NCBI RefSeq assembly: GCF_008274825.1
Contig: NZ_CP030848.1
Location: forward strand, 3,533,618 to 3,597,617
Direction of reading: 5' to 3'
Source: Sphingobacterium hotanense
GTDB lineage: Bacteria > Bacteroidota > Bacteroidia > Sphingobacteriales > Sphingobacteriaceae
Length of the DNA: 64,000 nt
Under the pieces are notes generated by a model. That model did no database searches. It was not told the origin of the DNA and saw nothing but the letters and a program-made list of their open reading frames with translations. The position numbers were made by a program, and so were the translations under genes. The stretch's first letter is position 1. Each line of letters begins with the position of its first letter. This document shows positions 25,979 to 34,818 of the stretch, in pieces.

Positions 25979-26362
25979 TTATAGCACTAATTTTTCGAAT
26001 AATTCTTGATGCGTTGTTGCAGCATCGATACATAAGCCCGGGTGAACAGGCGAGCACTGGATAAGGGTGCTCCGGTTGGCTGTTAACCATCGGAAGCGTT
26101 CGGTTTGATCCAGTTGGGCTAATGTGCCTCCATCTTTTGATCCCTGGCAAACCTGGCGCATTGAATGTAAATGGGCTTCAATCTGTTCAAAGTCTATATC
26201 CTTCGCCAAGTGACAACATCGTTCCTGATCGACATGATACAGGATTTCCGCATAACGTTGTTTTCGGCAATACAACAACACGCCAATATTCAAGAATTCC
26301 TCTCTTTCCACACGAGGAACCAGCCTAACCACGGCATATTCATATAGGGTTCTATCGTGCAT
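25979..26362 (-). CDS. DUF3037 protein, partner of a HipA-like kinase
   Basis: The 127-residue protein starts YEYAVVRLVPRVEREEFLNIGVLLYC, the DUF3037 signature, and has several Cys and His residues in the middle. No catalytic function is known. It overlaps the HipA-like gene by 11 bases, so the two are translationally coupled; DUF3037 genes are usually found next to HipA-type kinases. The protein could be an antagonist, an adaptor or a substrate of the kinase. There is no DNA-binding helix-turn-helix, so it is not a HipB. Confidence 0.8.
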   Translation of the reverse strand: MHDRTLYEYAVVRLVPRVEREEFLNIGVLLYCRKQRYAEILYHVDQERCCHLAKDIDFEQIEAHLHSMRQVCQGSKDGGTLAQLDQTERFRWLTANRSTLIQCSPVHPGLCIDAATTHQELFEKLVL

Positions 26363-27137
26363 CTTGGATTTGATTTACAAAAATTTCAGATTGTTCAGCG
26401 CGTCGAGCGATAAATTCGACATAAACTTCGAGCACTTCGGCTGCCGTTAGATTTCTGACCTCGTCGATAAGCCATTCGTCGGGAATCGCGGAAAGCACCT
26501 TCGCGATGTTCTCGCGAGTAAACAAACTTTTATATTCCTGATCGATCTTTGCCACTTCGGATGCCTGCTTTAGCAAAACATGATCCTTAATCTGTACAAA
26601 TGGCTTCTCGATCTGTTCCTCCCAATTGTCCCAGCTGTGATGGAAGTACAACGCCGCTCCGTAGTCGATCATCCAAAGCTCTTTATGCCAAACAAGCATA
26701 TTGGTGTTCTTAGCAGTACGATCTACATTCATCAGTAATGCATCTAACCACACAATTTTCGATGCTTCTTCCGCGCCGATAGTATCTACATTGGCATCAA
26801 AAGTTATGGAGCCATTTAGGAAATGTACACCAAGATTCTTGCCTTCGGAGAATTTAAGCAGATCTTGGATCTCTTCATCCGGTTCGGTCCTTCCGAAGCC
26901 TACATCCAGATGTGCAAACACCATCTCCGGGACGCGCAGCCCCAGAAAACGCGCCAATTCGCCACCGATAAATTCTGCGACCAATGCTTTCTTCCCCTGC
27001 CCTGCTCCTCGGAATTTAATGACATAGCTGAAACCGTCATCCGCGTCGACCAAGCCCGGTAGAGACCCCCCTTCACGGAATGGCTGTATATAGCGGATAA
27101 TATTTACCTCCCTAATTTCAGGACTCTTTATTTCCAT
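26352..27137 (-). CDS. HipA-like serine/threonine kinase
   Basis: The 261-residue protein keeps the kinase core of the HipA family: Lys41 in YVIKFRG, catalytic NVDR with Asp139, Asn144 in TAKNTN, and metal-binding Asp158 in IDYG (HipA has IDHG). It lacks the approximately 100-residue HipA N-subdomain and is shorter than HipA (about 440). Classical HipA phosphorylates a glutamyl-tRNA synthetase to stop growth; for this short form no target is known. It precedes and overlaps DUF3037. A 190-base gap upstream may hold the promoter. Confidence 0.8.
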   Translation of the reverse strand: MEIKSPEIREVNIIRYIQPFREGGSLPGLVDADDGFSYVIKFRGAGQGKKALVAEFIGGELARFLGLRVPEMVFAHLDVGFGRTEPDEEIQDLLKFSEGKNLGVHFLNGSITFDANVDTIGAEEASKIVWLDALLMNVDRTAKNTNMLVWHKELWMIDYGAALYFHHSWDNWEEQIEKPFVQIKDHVLLKQASEVAKIDQEYKSLFTRENIAKVLSAIPDEWLIDEVRNLTAAEVLEVYVEFIARRAEQSEIFVNQIQDAR

Positions 27138-27287
27138 TGTAGATTGTTTAAATTTGATAGGCTACTGAAAGTCTATAGCAACAGATTTTTCCTGCTGTAT
27201 CTTCAAAGGTAGCGGAAAACAGCAAAAATTCGGAACTAAACCTAAAAATGTACACTGGCTTGACCATAAGGTCTAGTTAATTCTCGT

Positions 27288-27295
27288 TATATTTG
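27288..27295 (+). promoter_or_regulatory. -7 box of the DUF1599 operon
   Basis: TATATTTG matches TAnnTTTG. A TTG at 27260 gives a spacer of 25 bases, longer than usual. The gene starts at 27330. Confidence 0.5.
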
Positions 27296-27329
27296 TGAAA
27301 ATTAGCATCAAAAAAGTACGCAATATTAT

Positions 27330-27878
27330 ATGGATACCATCTCTGAATACAACCGTGTCATCGCTCAATGTCAAGATTTATTTATCAAAAAGACAAAAGA
27401 TTATGGTACGGCTTGGCGCATTATGCGCCTGACTTCGATTACCGATCAGCTTTATATCAAAGCACAGCGCATCCGTACATTGGAAGTGAAGAAGGTTTCT
27501 AAGGTGGGCGAAGGAGTAATCGACGAGTATATCGGTATCATCAATTACTGCGTTATTGCGATGATGCAGTTGGAACTCGGCGAGGATGGAGAAGATAATC
27601 TAGACCCGGCATACGTTGAGGCGAAATACACGGAGAAAGTGAATCTGACGCGCGACTTGATGTTAGCGAAGAATCATGATTATGGCGAAGCGTGGCGCGA
27701 TATGCGAGTTTCCTCATTGACAGATATGATCCTGACGAAGTTGCATCGTGTAAAACAAATTGAAGACAACAACGGCGAGACCTTAGTATCAGAAGGTCTA
27801 AACGCTAATTACCAAGATATGCTAAACTATGCGGTCTTCGCATTGATTAAATTGGGTTTGGCAGAAAAAGCAGAATAA
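27330..27878 (+). CDS. DUF1599 domain protein
   Basis: The 182-residue protein consists of two copies of a nucleotide-modifying-like helical unit: TKDYGTAWRIMRLTSITDQL and NHDYGEAWRDMRVSSLTDMI, each followed by a coil ending in K-x-H/Q-R-(I/V). DUF1599 is a Bacteroidota family of unknown function. The all-helical, two-repeat layout hints at MazG-like or dUTPase-like folds, but this is inference. It overlaps the next gene by one base (TAATG). Confidence 0.8.
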   Translation: MDTISEYNRVIAQCQDLFIKKTKDYGTAWRIMRLTSITDQLYIKAQRIRTLEVKKVSKVGEGVIDEYIGIINYCVIAMMQLELGEDGEDNLDPAYVEAKYTEKVNLTRDLMLAKNHDYGEAWRDMRVSSLTDMILTKLHRVKQIEDNNGETLVSEGLNANYQDMLNYAVFALIKLGLAEKAE

Positions 27879-29083
27879 TGACATATACAGGCAGTTTCAA
27901 CACGCAAAAAAAAGAAAAACCAGTTTTATGGCTATGGATTCCTAGACTTATCGTCGGGATATTATTCATCTTTTCCGGATTAATAAAAGCGAACGATCCA
28001 CTCGGATTTGGATATAAACTTCAGGAATATTTCCATGTTTTCGGCCTTAACTTCCTCAACGATTATGCCCATTGGATTGCTATTGCACTATGTGCTCTAG
28101 AGATCATCCTAGGTGCTTTGCTGATCTTGGGAATTGCCGGCAGAAAAGTCGCTTGGGGATTATTGTTACTGATCATCTTCTTTACTTTCTTGACGTTTTA
28201 CTCTGCTTTCTTCGAAGTAGTGAAATCATGCGGTTGTTTTGGCGATGCTATTCCATTAACCCCTTGGGAGTCTTTTATTAAGGATATTGTATTATTAGCA
28301 TTGATTATCCCTCTTTTTATTTATAGAGACCGTATCAAGCCGTTTATCAGAAGCTTATTTACGCGCAATTTATTGACGCTCTTTATTATTATCGCTTCTT
28401 TTGGAATCGGCATCTACACCTTATATTTCCTTCCGTTCGTTGATTTCCTACCATACAAAGAGGGAAATAACTTGGTCGAACTTCGCAAGATTCCGGAAGG
28501 TGCTGAACCTGATGTTTATGAGCATATTTATCAGCTGAAGAACAAAACTACGGGCGAGATCAAGAAGGTGACCGATAAAGAATATTTGGGCGAAAAGTTG
28601 TGGGAAGATGAGAATTTAGAGGTTATTGGCGATCCGGAAAGCAAGCTGATCAAGAAGGGTTTCGAATTGCCTATTCCTGATTTAATCATTACGGATATCG
28701 AAGGTACTGATCGTACAGAGGAAGTGATCAGCAACCCATACTTTAACTTTATCGTCGTGAGCAGAGATTTGACCAAGCTTTCACCATTTGATTTTAAAGC
28801 TTTGGATCGCATCAATACGACCATTCGAGAACTTTCTGAGGACTATAATATTCGTGCAATCTTAGCGACCGCATCTTCTACTGAGGATGTGAACTATCTG
28901 AATGATCAGATGGACCTGGTATTGGAAACTTTCTATGTGGATGCTGTGCCTTTGAAAAGCATGGTCCGTTCGAATCCAGGTGTGATGTTGATGCTGAATG
29001 GCGTTGTGGTCAAGAAATGGTCGCAATACAATTTCCCATCGAAAGAAGAGTTGATTAAAAACTATTTCGACAAGATGCAATAA
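27878..29083 (+). CDS. DoxX/MauE-like membrane protein with thioredoxin-like C-terminus (BT_3928 type)
   Basis: The 401-residue protein has four or five N-terminal membrane helices with the DoxX/MauE motif SGLIKANDPLGFGYKLQEYF and a redox-type cysteine pair SCGCFGD near residue 115. After about residue 180 a large soluble part follows, with IVVSRDLTKLSPFDFKALD, resembling a thioredoxin-like fold with no CxxC. It is conserved in Bacteroidota between DUF1599 and shikimate kinase. It may carry electrons or thiols across the membrane. The start overlaps DUF1599 and the stop overlaps aroK, so it is in the middle of a coupled operon. Confidence 0.8.
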   Translation: MTYTGSFNTQKKEKPVLWLWIPRLIVGILFIFSGLIKANDPLGFGYKLQEYFHVFGLNFLNDYAHWIAIALCALEIILGALLILGIAGRKVAWGLLLLIIFFTFLTFYSAFFEVVKSCGCFGDAIPLTPWESFIKDIVLLALIIPLFIYRDRIKPFIRSLFTRNLLTLFIIIASFGIGIYTLYFLPFVDFLPYKEGNNLVELRKIPEGAEPDVYEHIYQLKNKTTGEIKKVTDKEYLGEKLWEDENLEVIGDPESKLIKKGFELPIPDLIITDIEGTDRTEEVISNPYFNFIVVSRDLTKLSPFDFKALDRINTTIRELSEDYNIRAILATASSTEDVNYLNDQMDLVLETFYVDAVPLKSMVRSNPGVMLMLNGVVVKKWSQYNFPSKEELIKNYFDKMQ

Positions 29084-29610
29084 TGGGTAAGCCGGTATTT
29101 TTGATTGGGTTTATGGGCAGCGGAAAGACGACTTGGGGAAAGAAGTTGTCGAATGCTTTGGGAGTTCCGTTTATCGATATGGATCATGTCATTGTGGAGA
29201 AAATCGGGATGAGCATTCCGGAATACTTTCAGCAGCATGGCGAAGAAGCTTTCCGTAAAGTGGAACAACTGGTGATGCAGGAGCAAGAAGGGCGCTCGGG
29301 CATTATTTCTACCGGCGGTGGCACCCCTTGTTATTTTGACAATATGGATTGGTTGCTGACGAATGGCACAGTGTTATACTTGAAGCATAGTGCGAAGTCG
29401 TTATGGAATAGACTAAGTCAATCCGACGTTAATAAACGCCCTGCATTGAAGGGATTCTCAGGTGAAGAACTATTAGCATTCATTGAAGAGAAATTAGCTG
29501 AGCGAGCGCCATATTACGACAGAGCGCATATACATGTTGATCAGATCAACACTCCTTTAGAAAAACTTATTTCAATTATTGAAGAATACCAAAAGAACGA
29601 TGCTGAATAG
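29083..29610 (+). CDS. aroK: Shikimate kinase
   Basis: The 175-residue enzyme phosphorylates shikimate with ATP on the route to aromatic amino acids. Walker A is GFMGSGKTT near residues 8-16; the shikimate-binding Asp is in DMDHVI, Arg in EEAFRKVE and the GGG turn in ISTGGGTPC. The length is normal. Its ATG overlaps the stop of the DoxX-like gene (TAATG), and its own stop overlaps the next gene's ATG by 11 bases. Confidence 0.95.
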   Translation: MGKPVFLIGFMGSGKTTWGKKLSNALGVPFIDMDHVIVEKIGMSIPEYFQQHGEEAFRKVEQLVMQEQEGRSGIISTGGGTPCYFDNMDWLLTNGTVLYLKHSAKSLWNRLSQSDVNKRPALKGFSGEELLAFIEEKLAERAPYYDRAHIHVDQINTPLEKLISIIEEYQKNDAE

Positions 29611-30553
29611 AGTTAGTAAGATTATTGGTTTAGCCGCTTTCCTTTTAATCGGTGCCACGGGCTGTTTCCGTGGAACTGCACCTGATAATGTAGAAATGTA
29701 TCCAAAAGTTTCTCAACGTTTCAATATCAACAGCGTTGAAGAGTTTTACGACTTTCTAACCTATTCTGAAAATTCCTATCCTTTGATCAGTGCGCATCGT
29801 GGTGGCGGTTTCCCAGACTATCCCGAAAACTGCATTGCATCTTTTGCGGAATTAGCAAGAGAAATGCCGGCTATCATCGAGTGCGATGTGCGTATTACAA
29901 AAGACTCTGTACTCGTCTTGATGCATGACGAAACGCTGAACCGCACTTCAACTGGGAAAGGCAAAGTTATCAATAAGACATACGCTGAGCTAAAGGATCT
30001 GAAACTAAAAGACTCCGAAGGACAAGTTACGCGTTATGGCATCCCTACATTGGAGCAAGCGCTTATTTGGGGTAAGAATGCTGTGATCTATACCTTAGAT
30101 GTAAAGAAAGAAGTTCCTTGCGAATTAGTGGTTGATCTGATCCGCAAGACGCAGACAGAGACAAACACGATTATTATTACTTATTCTGCTAATCAGGCAG
30201 CGGTTGTCAACCGTTTGGCTCCAGACTTAATGATATCGGCCAGTATCAAAAAACCTGATGACTTAACACGCCTAAGCAATTTAGATATTCCTGATAATAG
30301 ATTGGTTGCCTTCGTAGGCACGAGCGAACCTGACTCGAGCTTGTACAAAGCACTTCGTTTGCATGGTATCAAGTCTATCTTGGGAACTATCGGCAACTTA
30401 GACCGATCGGCAGAAAAAGCGGGCTATCAAGTCTATGCTGAATATGTGGATCGCGGTGCTGATATCCTTTCTACCGACCGTCCTTATGAGGCAGCCAAAG
30501 CATTAGATTATTATATCAAGAAGCGTAATATCCGTTCTAAATACATTCAATAA
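29600..30553 (+). CDS. Glycerophosphodiester phosphodiesterase lipoprotein
   Basis: Using the ATG at 29600, the protein has 317 residues. A lipoprotein signal (IIGLAAFLLIGATGC) is followed by a GDPD TIM barrel with ISAHRGGG (catalytic His and Arg), IECDVRITKD (Glu/Asp metal ligands) and MHDETLNRT. The family hydrolyses deacylated phospholipids to an alcohol and glycerol-3-phosphate, here at the periplasmic face. A TTG at 29579 would add seven charged residues and is less likely. It overlaps aroK and leads on, with only one base between, to gldA. Confidence 0.9.
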   Translation: MLNRVSKIIGLAAFLLIGATGCFRGTAPDNVEMYPKVSQRFNINSVEEFYDFLTYSENSYPLISAHRGGGFPDYPENCIASFAELAREMPAIIECDVRITKDSVLVLMHDETLNRTSTGKGKVINKTYAELKDLKLKDSEGQVTRYGIPTLEQALIWGKNAVIYTLDVKKEVPCELVVDLIRKTQTETNTIIITYSANQAAVVNRLAPDLMISASIKKPDDLTRLSNLDIPDNRLVAFVGTSEPDSSLYKALRLHGIKSILGTIGNLDRSAEKAGYQVYAEYVDRGADILSTDRPYEAAKALDYYIKKRNIRSKYIQ

Positions 30554-30554
30554 C

Positions 30555-31262
30555 ATGGCGATTGAGGTTGACAAGCTTACGAAACTTTATGGGAAGCAAC
30601 GCGCATTAAATAGCATTAGCTTTCAAACGAGCATTGGTAGGATTATTGGCTTTCTTGGTCCCAATGGTGCGGGTAAATCAACCTGCATGAAGGTATTGAC
30701 GGGCATTCTCCCTTTCGAAGCCGGGTCTGTCAAGGTTCTAGGCATGGATGTGTCTAATCAGGCGCTCGCATTGAAGAAGAGAATAGGCTATCTCCCGGAG
30801 AACAATCCTTTATATCTTGATATGTATGTGCAGGAGGCGCTGTCTTTTGAGGCAGATCTGCATATGATTGCGAATAAACAACAACGTATCCGAGAGGTTA
30901 TCGAACTTACAGGCCTACAAGCCGAACAGCATAAGAAAATACATCAGCTTTCTAAAGGCTACAAACAGCGCGTCGGACTGGCAATGGCAATTATCCATGA
31001 CCCGGAAGTTCTTATTCTGGATGAGCCTACGACCGGCTTAGATCCCAAACAGATCATTGAGATTCGGAATCTGATAAAAACCCTAGGGAAAGAAAAAACA
31101 GTATTGCTCTCTACCCACATCATGCAGGAAGTGGAGGCCATCTGCGATGAAATCATCATCATCAATAAGGGTGAATTGAGACTACAGATTGCTAAGGCAG
31201 AACTTGCTTCTCAGTTTCCGGGCATGAGTATGGAGGAGATATTCGTGCAGCACAGCAACTAG
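30555..31262 (+). CDS. gldA: ABC transporter ATPase GldA
   Basis: The 235-residue ATPase has Walker A GPNGAGKST, signature LSKGYKQRVG, Walker B VLILDEPTTGLDP and the switch His in LSTHIM. Length and sequence match GldA, the ATPase of the gliding-associated GldAFG transporter in Bacteroidota. The permease/substrate subunit partner (gldF-gldG fusion) is 1 kb downstream, after a porin-like gene. Its start is one base from the stop of the glycerophosphodiesterase, so it may be co-expressed with a lipid-salvage gene. Confidence 0.88.
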   Translation: MAIEVDKLTKLYGKQRALNSISFQTSIGRIIGFLGPNGAGKSTCMKVLTGILPFEAGSVKVLGMDVSNQALALKKRIGYLPENNPLYLDMYVQEALSFEADLHMIANKQQRIREVIELTGLQAEQHKKIHQLSKGYKQRVGLAMAIIHDPEVLILDEPTTGLDPKQIIEIRNLIKTLGKEKTVLLSTHIMQEVEAICDEIIIINKGELRLQIAKAELASQFPGMSMEEIFVQHSN

Positions 31263-31478
31263 GCTTGTGGTTGTTTCTCTACGCTTTCTTTTTTAATATT
31301 TCTCTTCAAAGTTTCTATATAATGTTACTGATAGTTTATTCGTTTACAGAATAAACAACAAATGTTTCTACGATGTTATAATAATATCAATATCGCAGAC
31401 TCTATTTTTGTTGAATTTTAACAAATACCTAAACAATTTATCAGTACAACTGTTCATTATATATAAACACAATAGCAT

Positions 31479-32060
31479 ATGAAAAATTTATTACTTACCC
31501 TAGCTCTATCCGTTGGCTGTTTAAGCTACAGCAATGCACAAGTAGAAATTGAAACAAGGCCACAAACATCAGCAGATGTTGGTATGGATCCAATCAAACA
31601 AGGAAATTGGATGGTAGGTGGTTCTATAGGAAGTTTAGGTTATAGCTTTGAAGGCAAATCATTCAATATTAATGTTAACCCACGTGCTGGTTATTTTGTG
31701 ACCGATGGTTTAGCAATCGGAGCTCAAGCAAACTTAGGCTTTACTTCTGTAAAAGATGCTGACAATGAATGGGGATATGGAATTTCACCATTCGTTCGTT
31801 ACTACTTCCCAGGTGGTGCCTCAGCAACAGGTCGTTTCTTCGGTCAAGGTGATATTGGTATCGGCGGATCTTCTGCAGGTAGCGATGTATCGTTAAACCT
31901 TGGTGCTAATGTTGGTTATGCGCATTTTATCACGCAGACTGTTGCATTAGAAGCTATGTTCGGATATAACTATTCGAAAGCAAATATTGATGCTGCGAAT
32001 AAACAATCTGGACTTGGTGTTTCTGTAGGTTTCCAAATCTACTTACCGGGAAGACGTTAA
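31479..32060 (+). CDS. OmpW/porin-like outer-membrane protein
   Basis: The 193-residue protein has a signal peptide (LLLTLALSVGCLSYSNAQ). A barrel of about eight strands follows, each with alternating aromatic residues (MVGGSIGSLGYSFEG, GYGISPFVRYYFP, LNLGANVGYAHFI), ending VGFQIYLPG. It resembles small eight-stranded barrels (OmpA-like/OmpW). It has a strong terminator and sits between gldA and the gldF-gldG fusion, but its reading of 216 bases from gldA suggests its own promoter. No function is known. Confidence 0.75.
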   Translation: MKNLLLTLALSVGCLSYSNAQVEIETRPQTSADVGMDPIKQGNWMVGGSIGSLGYSFEGKSFNINVNPRAGYFVTDGLAIGAQANLGFTSVKDADNEWGYGISPFVRYYFPGGASATGRFFGQGDIGIGGSSAGSDVSLNLGANVGYAHFITQTVALEAMFGYNYSKANIDAANKQSGLGVSVGFQIYLPGRR

Positions 32061-32084
32061 GAGCAAAAACTAAAAGACTTTGGG

Positions 32085-32116
32085 CGCGAGGGATAGATAT
32101 CTCTCGCGTTTTTTCG
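32085..32116 (+). terminator. Terminator of the porin-like gene
   Basis: CGCGAG and CTCGCG, with inner GATAGATATC also self-complementary in part, followed by six T. Confidence 0.75.
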
Positions 32117-32149
32117 TATTAAAACCGACAGTCGCAGAACAGTTTACCT

Positions 32150-32225
32150 GTCTGTCTCTGCTTTCAAAGGAAATCAATGCGTTTTTATCACTTTCGGTAT
32201 CATCATGAAAAAAATGAACGTTTTG
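32150..32225 (+). repeat. Possible diverged third copy of the approximately 83-base repeat
   Basis: CTTTCAAAGG, then ATCAA, GGTAT, ATGAAAA and ATGAACGTTTT occur in the same order as in the copies at 20656 and 34678, with two extra bases and many changes. Similarity is weak and could be chance. Confidence 0.3.
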
Positions 32226-32271
32226 TTCCCAACGGGTAATTTTCTAATTTAGAGACCAAAATAAAGACCCT

Positions 32272-34677
32272 TTGTACAGTATTTTCAAAAAAGAGATTGC
32301 AAATTATTTCAACGCCTATACAGGATACCTGGCGATTGCGCTGTTCCTATTGATAACGGGCTTGTTATGTTGGATTTTCCCGGATACCGCTATTCTTGAA
32401 GCAGGCTATGCTAACATGGATAGCTTCTTTAACCTTGCTCCTTACGTATTACTATTTCTTATCCCTGCTATCTGCATGCGCAGTATTGCAGGCGAAAAAG
32501 CCGATGGCACTTATGACTTACTGCTAAGTCGCCCGATATCGATAAGCCAGCTTGTCTTAGGGAAGTTCTTCGGTGCTTTGATAATTCTTGTTTTAGCTAT
32601 TGCTCCCACGCTTGTATATCCGATTAGTTTATACTTTCTAGCCAATCCCGTCGGTAATATAGACACTGGTGCTATTATTGGCTCGTACGTTGGATTGCTA
32701 TTCTTGGGAATAGCCTTTATCGCTATCAGCATCTTTAGTTCCAGTATCAGCAAGAACCCTATTGTGGCTTTCCTGATTGCAGTCTTTGCATGTTTCTTTT
32801 TCTATTATGCTTTCGATGCAATCAGCGGTTTCTCCGCATTCTATGCTTTCGAATACGGGATTAAACAGTTCGGGATTCAGGAACACTATTTCAATATCAG
32901 CCGCGGTGTATTAACGGGTGCTGACTTGATCTATTTCATATCAATTGCGTTTATCTTTATTGTCTTTACAATCGGTCATCTGAATCGCTTTTTCACAGCG
33001 ACACGGAAGACGATGAGCATGTATGCGGGTGCTATTGTATTGGTTTTAGTCCTTAATCAATCCTTTATTACTTCTCATTTGGGCCGGATAGACTTTACTG
33101 CCGACAAGCGCTTTACGCTGTCGGACACAAGTAAGGAGTTGGCAAAATCAATAAAGAAAGATATACAGGTTACCATATTTCTAGATGGCGATCTTCCCAA
33201 TGGTTTTTCTCGTTTGAAGAATAGCGCTGTCGAAATGCTGAACAATCTTCGTTCTTACAACAGCGGTAAAATAAGCTTCAACGTAATCAATCCATTGGAA
33301 GGCAGTGAAAAAGAAAGAAGCGAATTTAGCAATGCGCTTATACAACGCGGACTATATCCTACAAATCTCAATGTTAAAAGCGATGGCGGAATGTCGCAAA
33401 AAGCGATCTTTCCTTGGGCTATCGTAGGCGATGGTGAACAGGAGATTGCTGTCAATTTATTGCAGACGAAGATGGGCGCTGCCCCAGAGGATGTGCTTAA
33501 CAATTCTGTTCAGAACTTAGAATATGCTTTTGCTAGCGCCTTGAAGAAGTTGAACAGCGGCGAGACTCCTTTCATCGGTTTCACCGAAGGTCATGGCGAG
33601 CCTAGCGATCTAGAATTATATGATGCGATGCAGTCGTTGATGTCAAGCGGACAGGTGGGCCGTGTAAACTTAGATTCGACAAATTACCAATCGTTAGATC
33701 AGCTATCACTAATGATTGTAGCGAAGCCACAGCAAGCTTTCAGCGAAGCGGAGAAATATAAGATAGACTATTTTGTTAGAAACGGAGGCCGCATTATCTG
33801 GGCTATTGACCCAATTGATGCGAGCTTAGACCATATCAGGCAATCTGGTAGCCAGCCCCTCGTAACGCGGCAACTGAATTTGGAAGACCAGCTGTTTACT
33901 TATGGCGTCCGGATTAACTATGATTTGATCGCTGATCTAAACTGCGGCCAGATTCCAGTAACAATAGGCAATATATCGGGACAGCCGCAGATCGAGCTTG
34001 CACCTTGGTATTTCTTCCCTATCCTAGTCCCCACCAGCAAATCAAGTTTAGTAAAAAACCTCGATGGAATCCGTACGGAATTTATCAGTACATTGGATAC
34101 CGTCGCTAGTCATGGCATACGAAAAGAGGTTATTCTAACCTCCTCCCCATTCAGTAGAGTGGTCACCCCACCTAGCCAAATCGGATTACAGCTATTGGAC
34201 GAACAACCTGATCCTAATAAATTTAAATCAAAGCCATTTCCGGTAGCTGTTATGTTGGAAGGAAAATTCCCATACCTCTATGAGAACCGTCCTACTCCGG
34301 AAGGAATTGCTGAAGGGAAAGACTTAACGCAAGTTTCCAAAGACGCAAAAATGTTCGTTATTTCCGATGGCGATTGGCTGATTAATCAAGTCAACCAAGC
34401 CGATCAATCTCCATTTCCTCTGGGTTGGGATCGATATACACAACAGCAATTTGCTAATAAAACGCTATTGAATAATCTGGTAGATTACATGCTGTATGAT
34501 GAAAGTCTGATCGCATTGCGTGGTCGCGAAGTGAAGTTGAGGTTATTAGATCAGGCGCAGGTAAAATCGGATAAGCTATTTTGGCAAGTCATTAATGTAG
34601 GAGTTCCAATTCTCCTGTTATTCCTATTTGCAGGGGCGCAGCAGTGGCTCCGCAAAAGAAAATACGGCAAGGTTTAA
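32272..34677 (+). CDS. GldF-GldG fusion: gliding-associated ABC permease and substrate-binding subunit
   Basis: The 801-residue protein joins two proteins that are separate in Flavobacterium. Residues 1 to about 240 form an ABC-2 permease with about six helices (GldF, beginning MYSIFKKEIANYFNAYTGYL). From about 250 one helix (MSMYAGAIVLVLVLNQS) leads into a large GldG domain (EGHGEPSDLELY, PKQAFSE-like section) and ends with a C-terminal helix (NVGVPILLLFLFAG) and basic tail. The start is a TTG at 32272; no ATG is near. With gldA it would form the GldAFG transporter. Whether the fusion or gliding works here is unknown. Confidence 0.85.
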   Translation: MYSIFKKEIANYFNAYTGYLAIALFLLITGLLCWIFPDTAILEAGYANMDSFFNLAPYVLLFLIPAICMRSIAGEKADGTYDLLLSRPISISQLVLGKFFGALIILVLAIAPTLVYPISLYFLANPVGNIDTGAIIGSYVGLLFLGIAFIAISIFSSSISKNPIVAFLIAVFACFFFYYAFDAISGFSAFYAFEYGIKQFGIQEHYFNISRGVLTGADLIYFISIAFIFIVFTIGHLNRFFTATRKTMSMYAGAIVLVLVLNQSFITSHLGRIDFTADKRFTLSDTSKELAKSIKKDIQVTIFLDGDLPNGFSRLKNSAVEMLNNLRSYNSGKISFNVINPLEGSEKERSEFSNALIQRGLYPTNLNVKSDGGMSQKAIFPWAIVGDGEQEIAVNLLQTKMGAAPEDVLNNSVQNLEYAFASALKKLNSGETPFIGFTEGHGEPSDLELYDAMQSLMSSGQVGRVNLDSTNYQSLDQLSLMIVAKPQQAFSEAEKYKIDYFVRNGGRIIWAIDPIDASLDHIRQSGSQPLVTRQLNLEDQLFTYGVRINYDLIADLNCGQIPVTIGNISGQPQIELAPWYFFPILVPTSKSSLVKNLDGIRTEFISTLDTVASHGIRKEVILTSSPFSRVVTPPSQIGLQLLDEQPDPNKFKSKPFPVAVMLEGKFPYLYENRPTPEGIAEGKDLTQVSKDAKMFVISDGDWLINQVNQADQSPFPLGWDRYTQQQFANKTLLNNLVDYMLYDESLIALRGREVKLRLLDQAQVKSDKLFWQVINVGVPILLLFLFAGAQQWLRKRKYGKV

Positions 34678-34760
34678 AAAACTTTCATGTTTCCGTTGAA
34701 ACTACAACAGGAATGAAAGTTCTTGATGGCATTTGAAAACAGACAGTTTCAGAAAAAAGA
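34678..34760 (-). repeat. Approximately 83-base interspersed repeat, copy 2
   Basis: The reverse complement matches 20656-20738 at about 90%. It begins at the stop codon of the gldFG gene and ends next to a terminator hairpin. The internal AACTTTCAT/ATGAAAGTT palindrome is kept. Confidence 0.7.
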
Positions 34761-34783
34761 AGCTGTCCTTTTTGGGGACAGCT
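34761..34783. terminator. Bidirectional terminator
   Basis: AGCTGTCC and GGACAGCT form a perfect 8-base-pair stem, with a T run on both strands, between convergent gldFG and the CoA-transferase gene. Confidence 0.75.
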
Positions 34784-34818
34784 ACCTCTTTGCAAAAATA
34801 TAAACAAAAAATAAAGTC

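Noticed and set aside
26352..27137. Classical HipBA toxin-antitoxin system
   Set aside because: No HipB-type helix-turn-helix gene is near and the kinase is far shorter than HipA.
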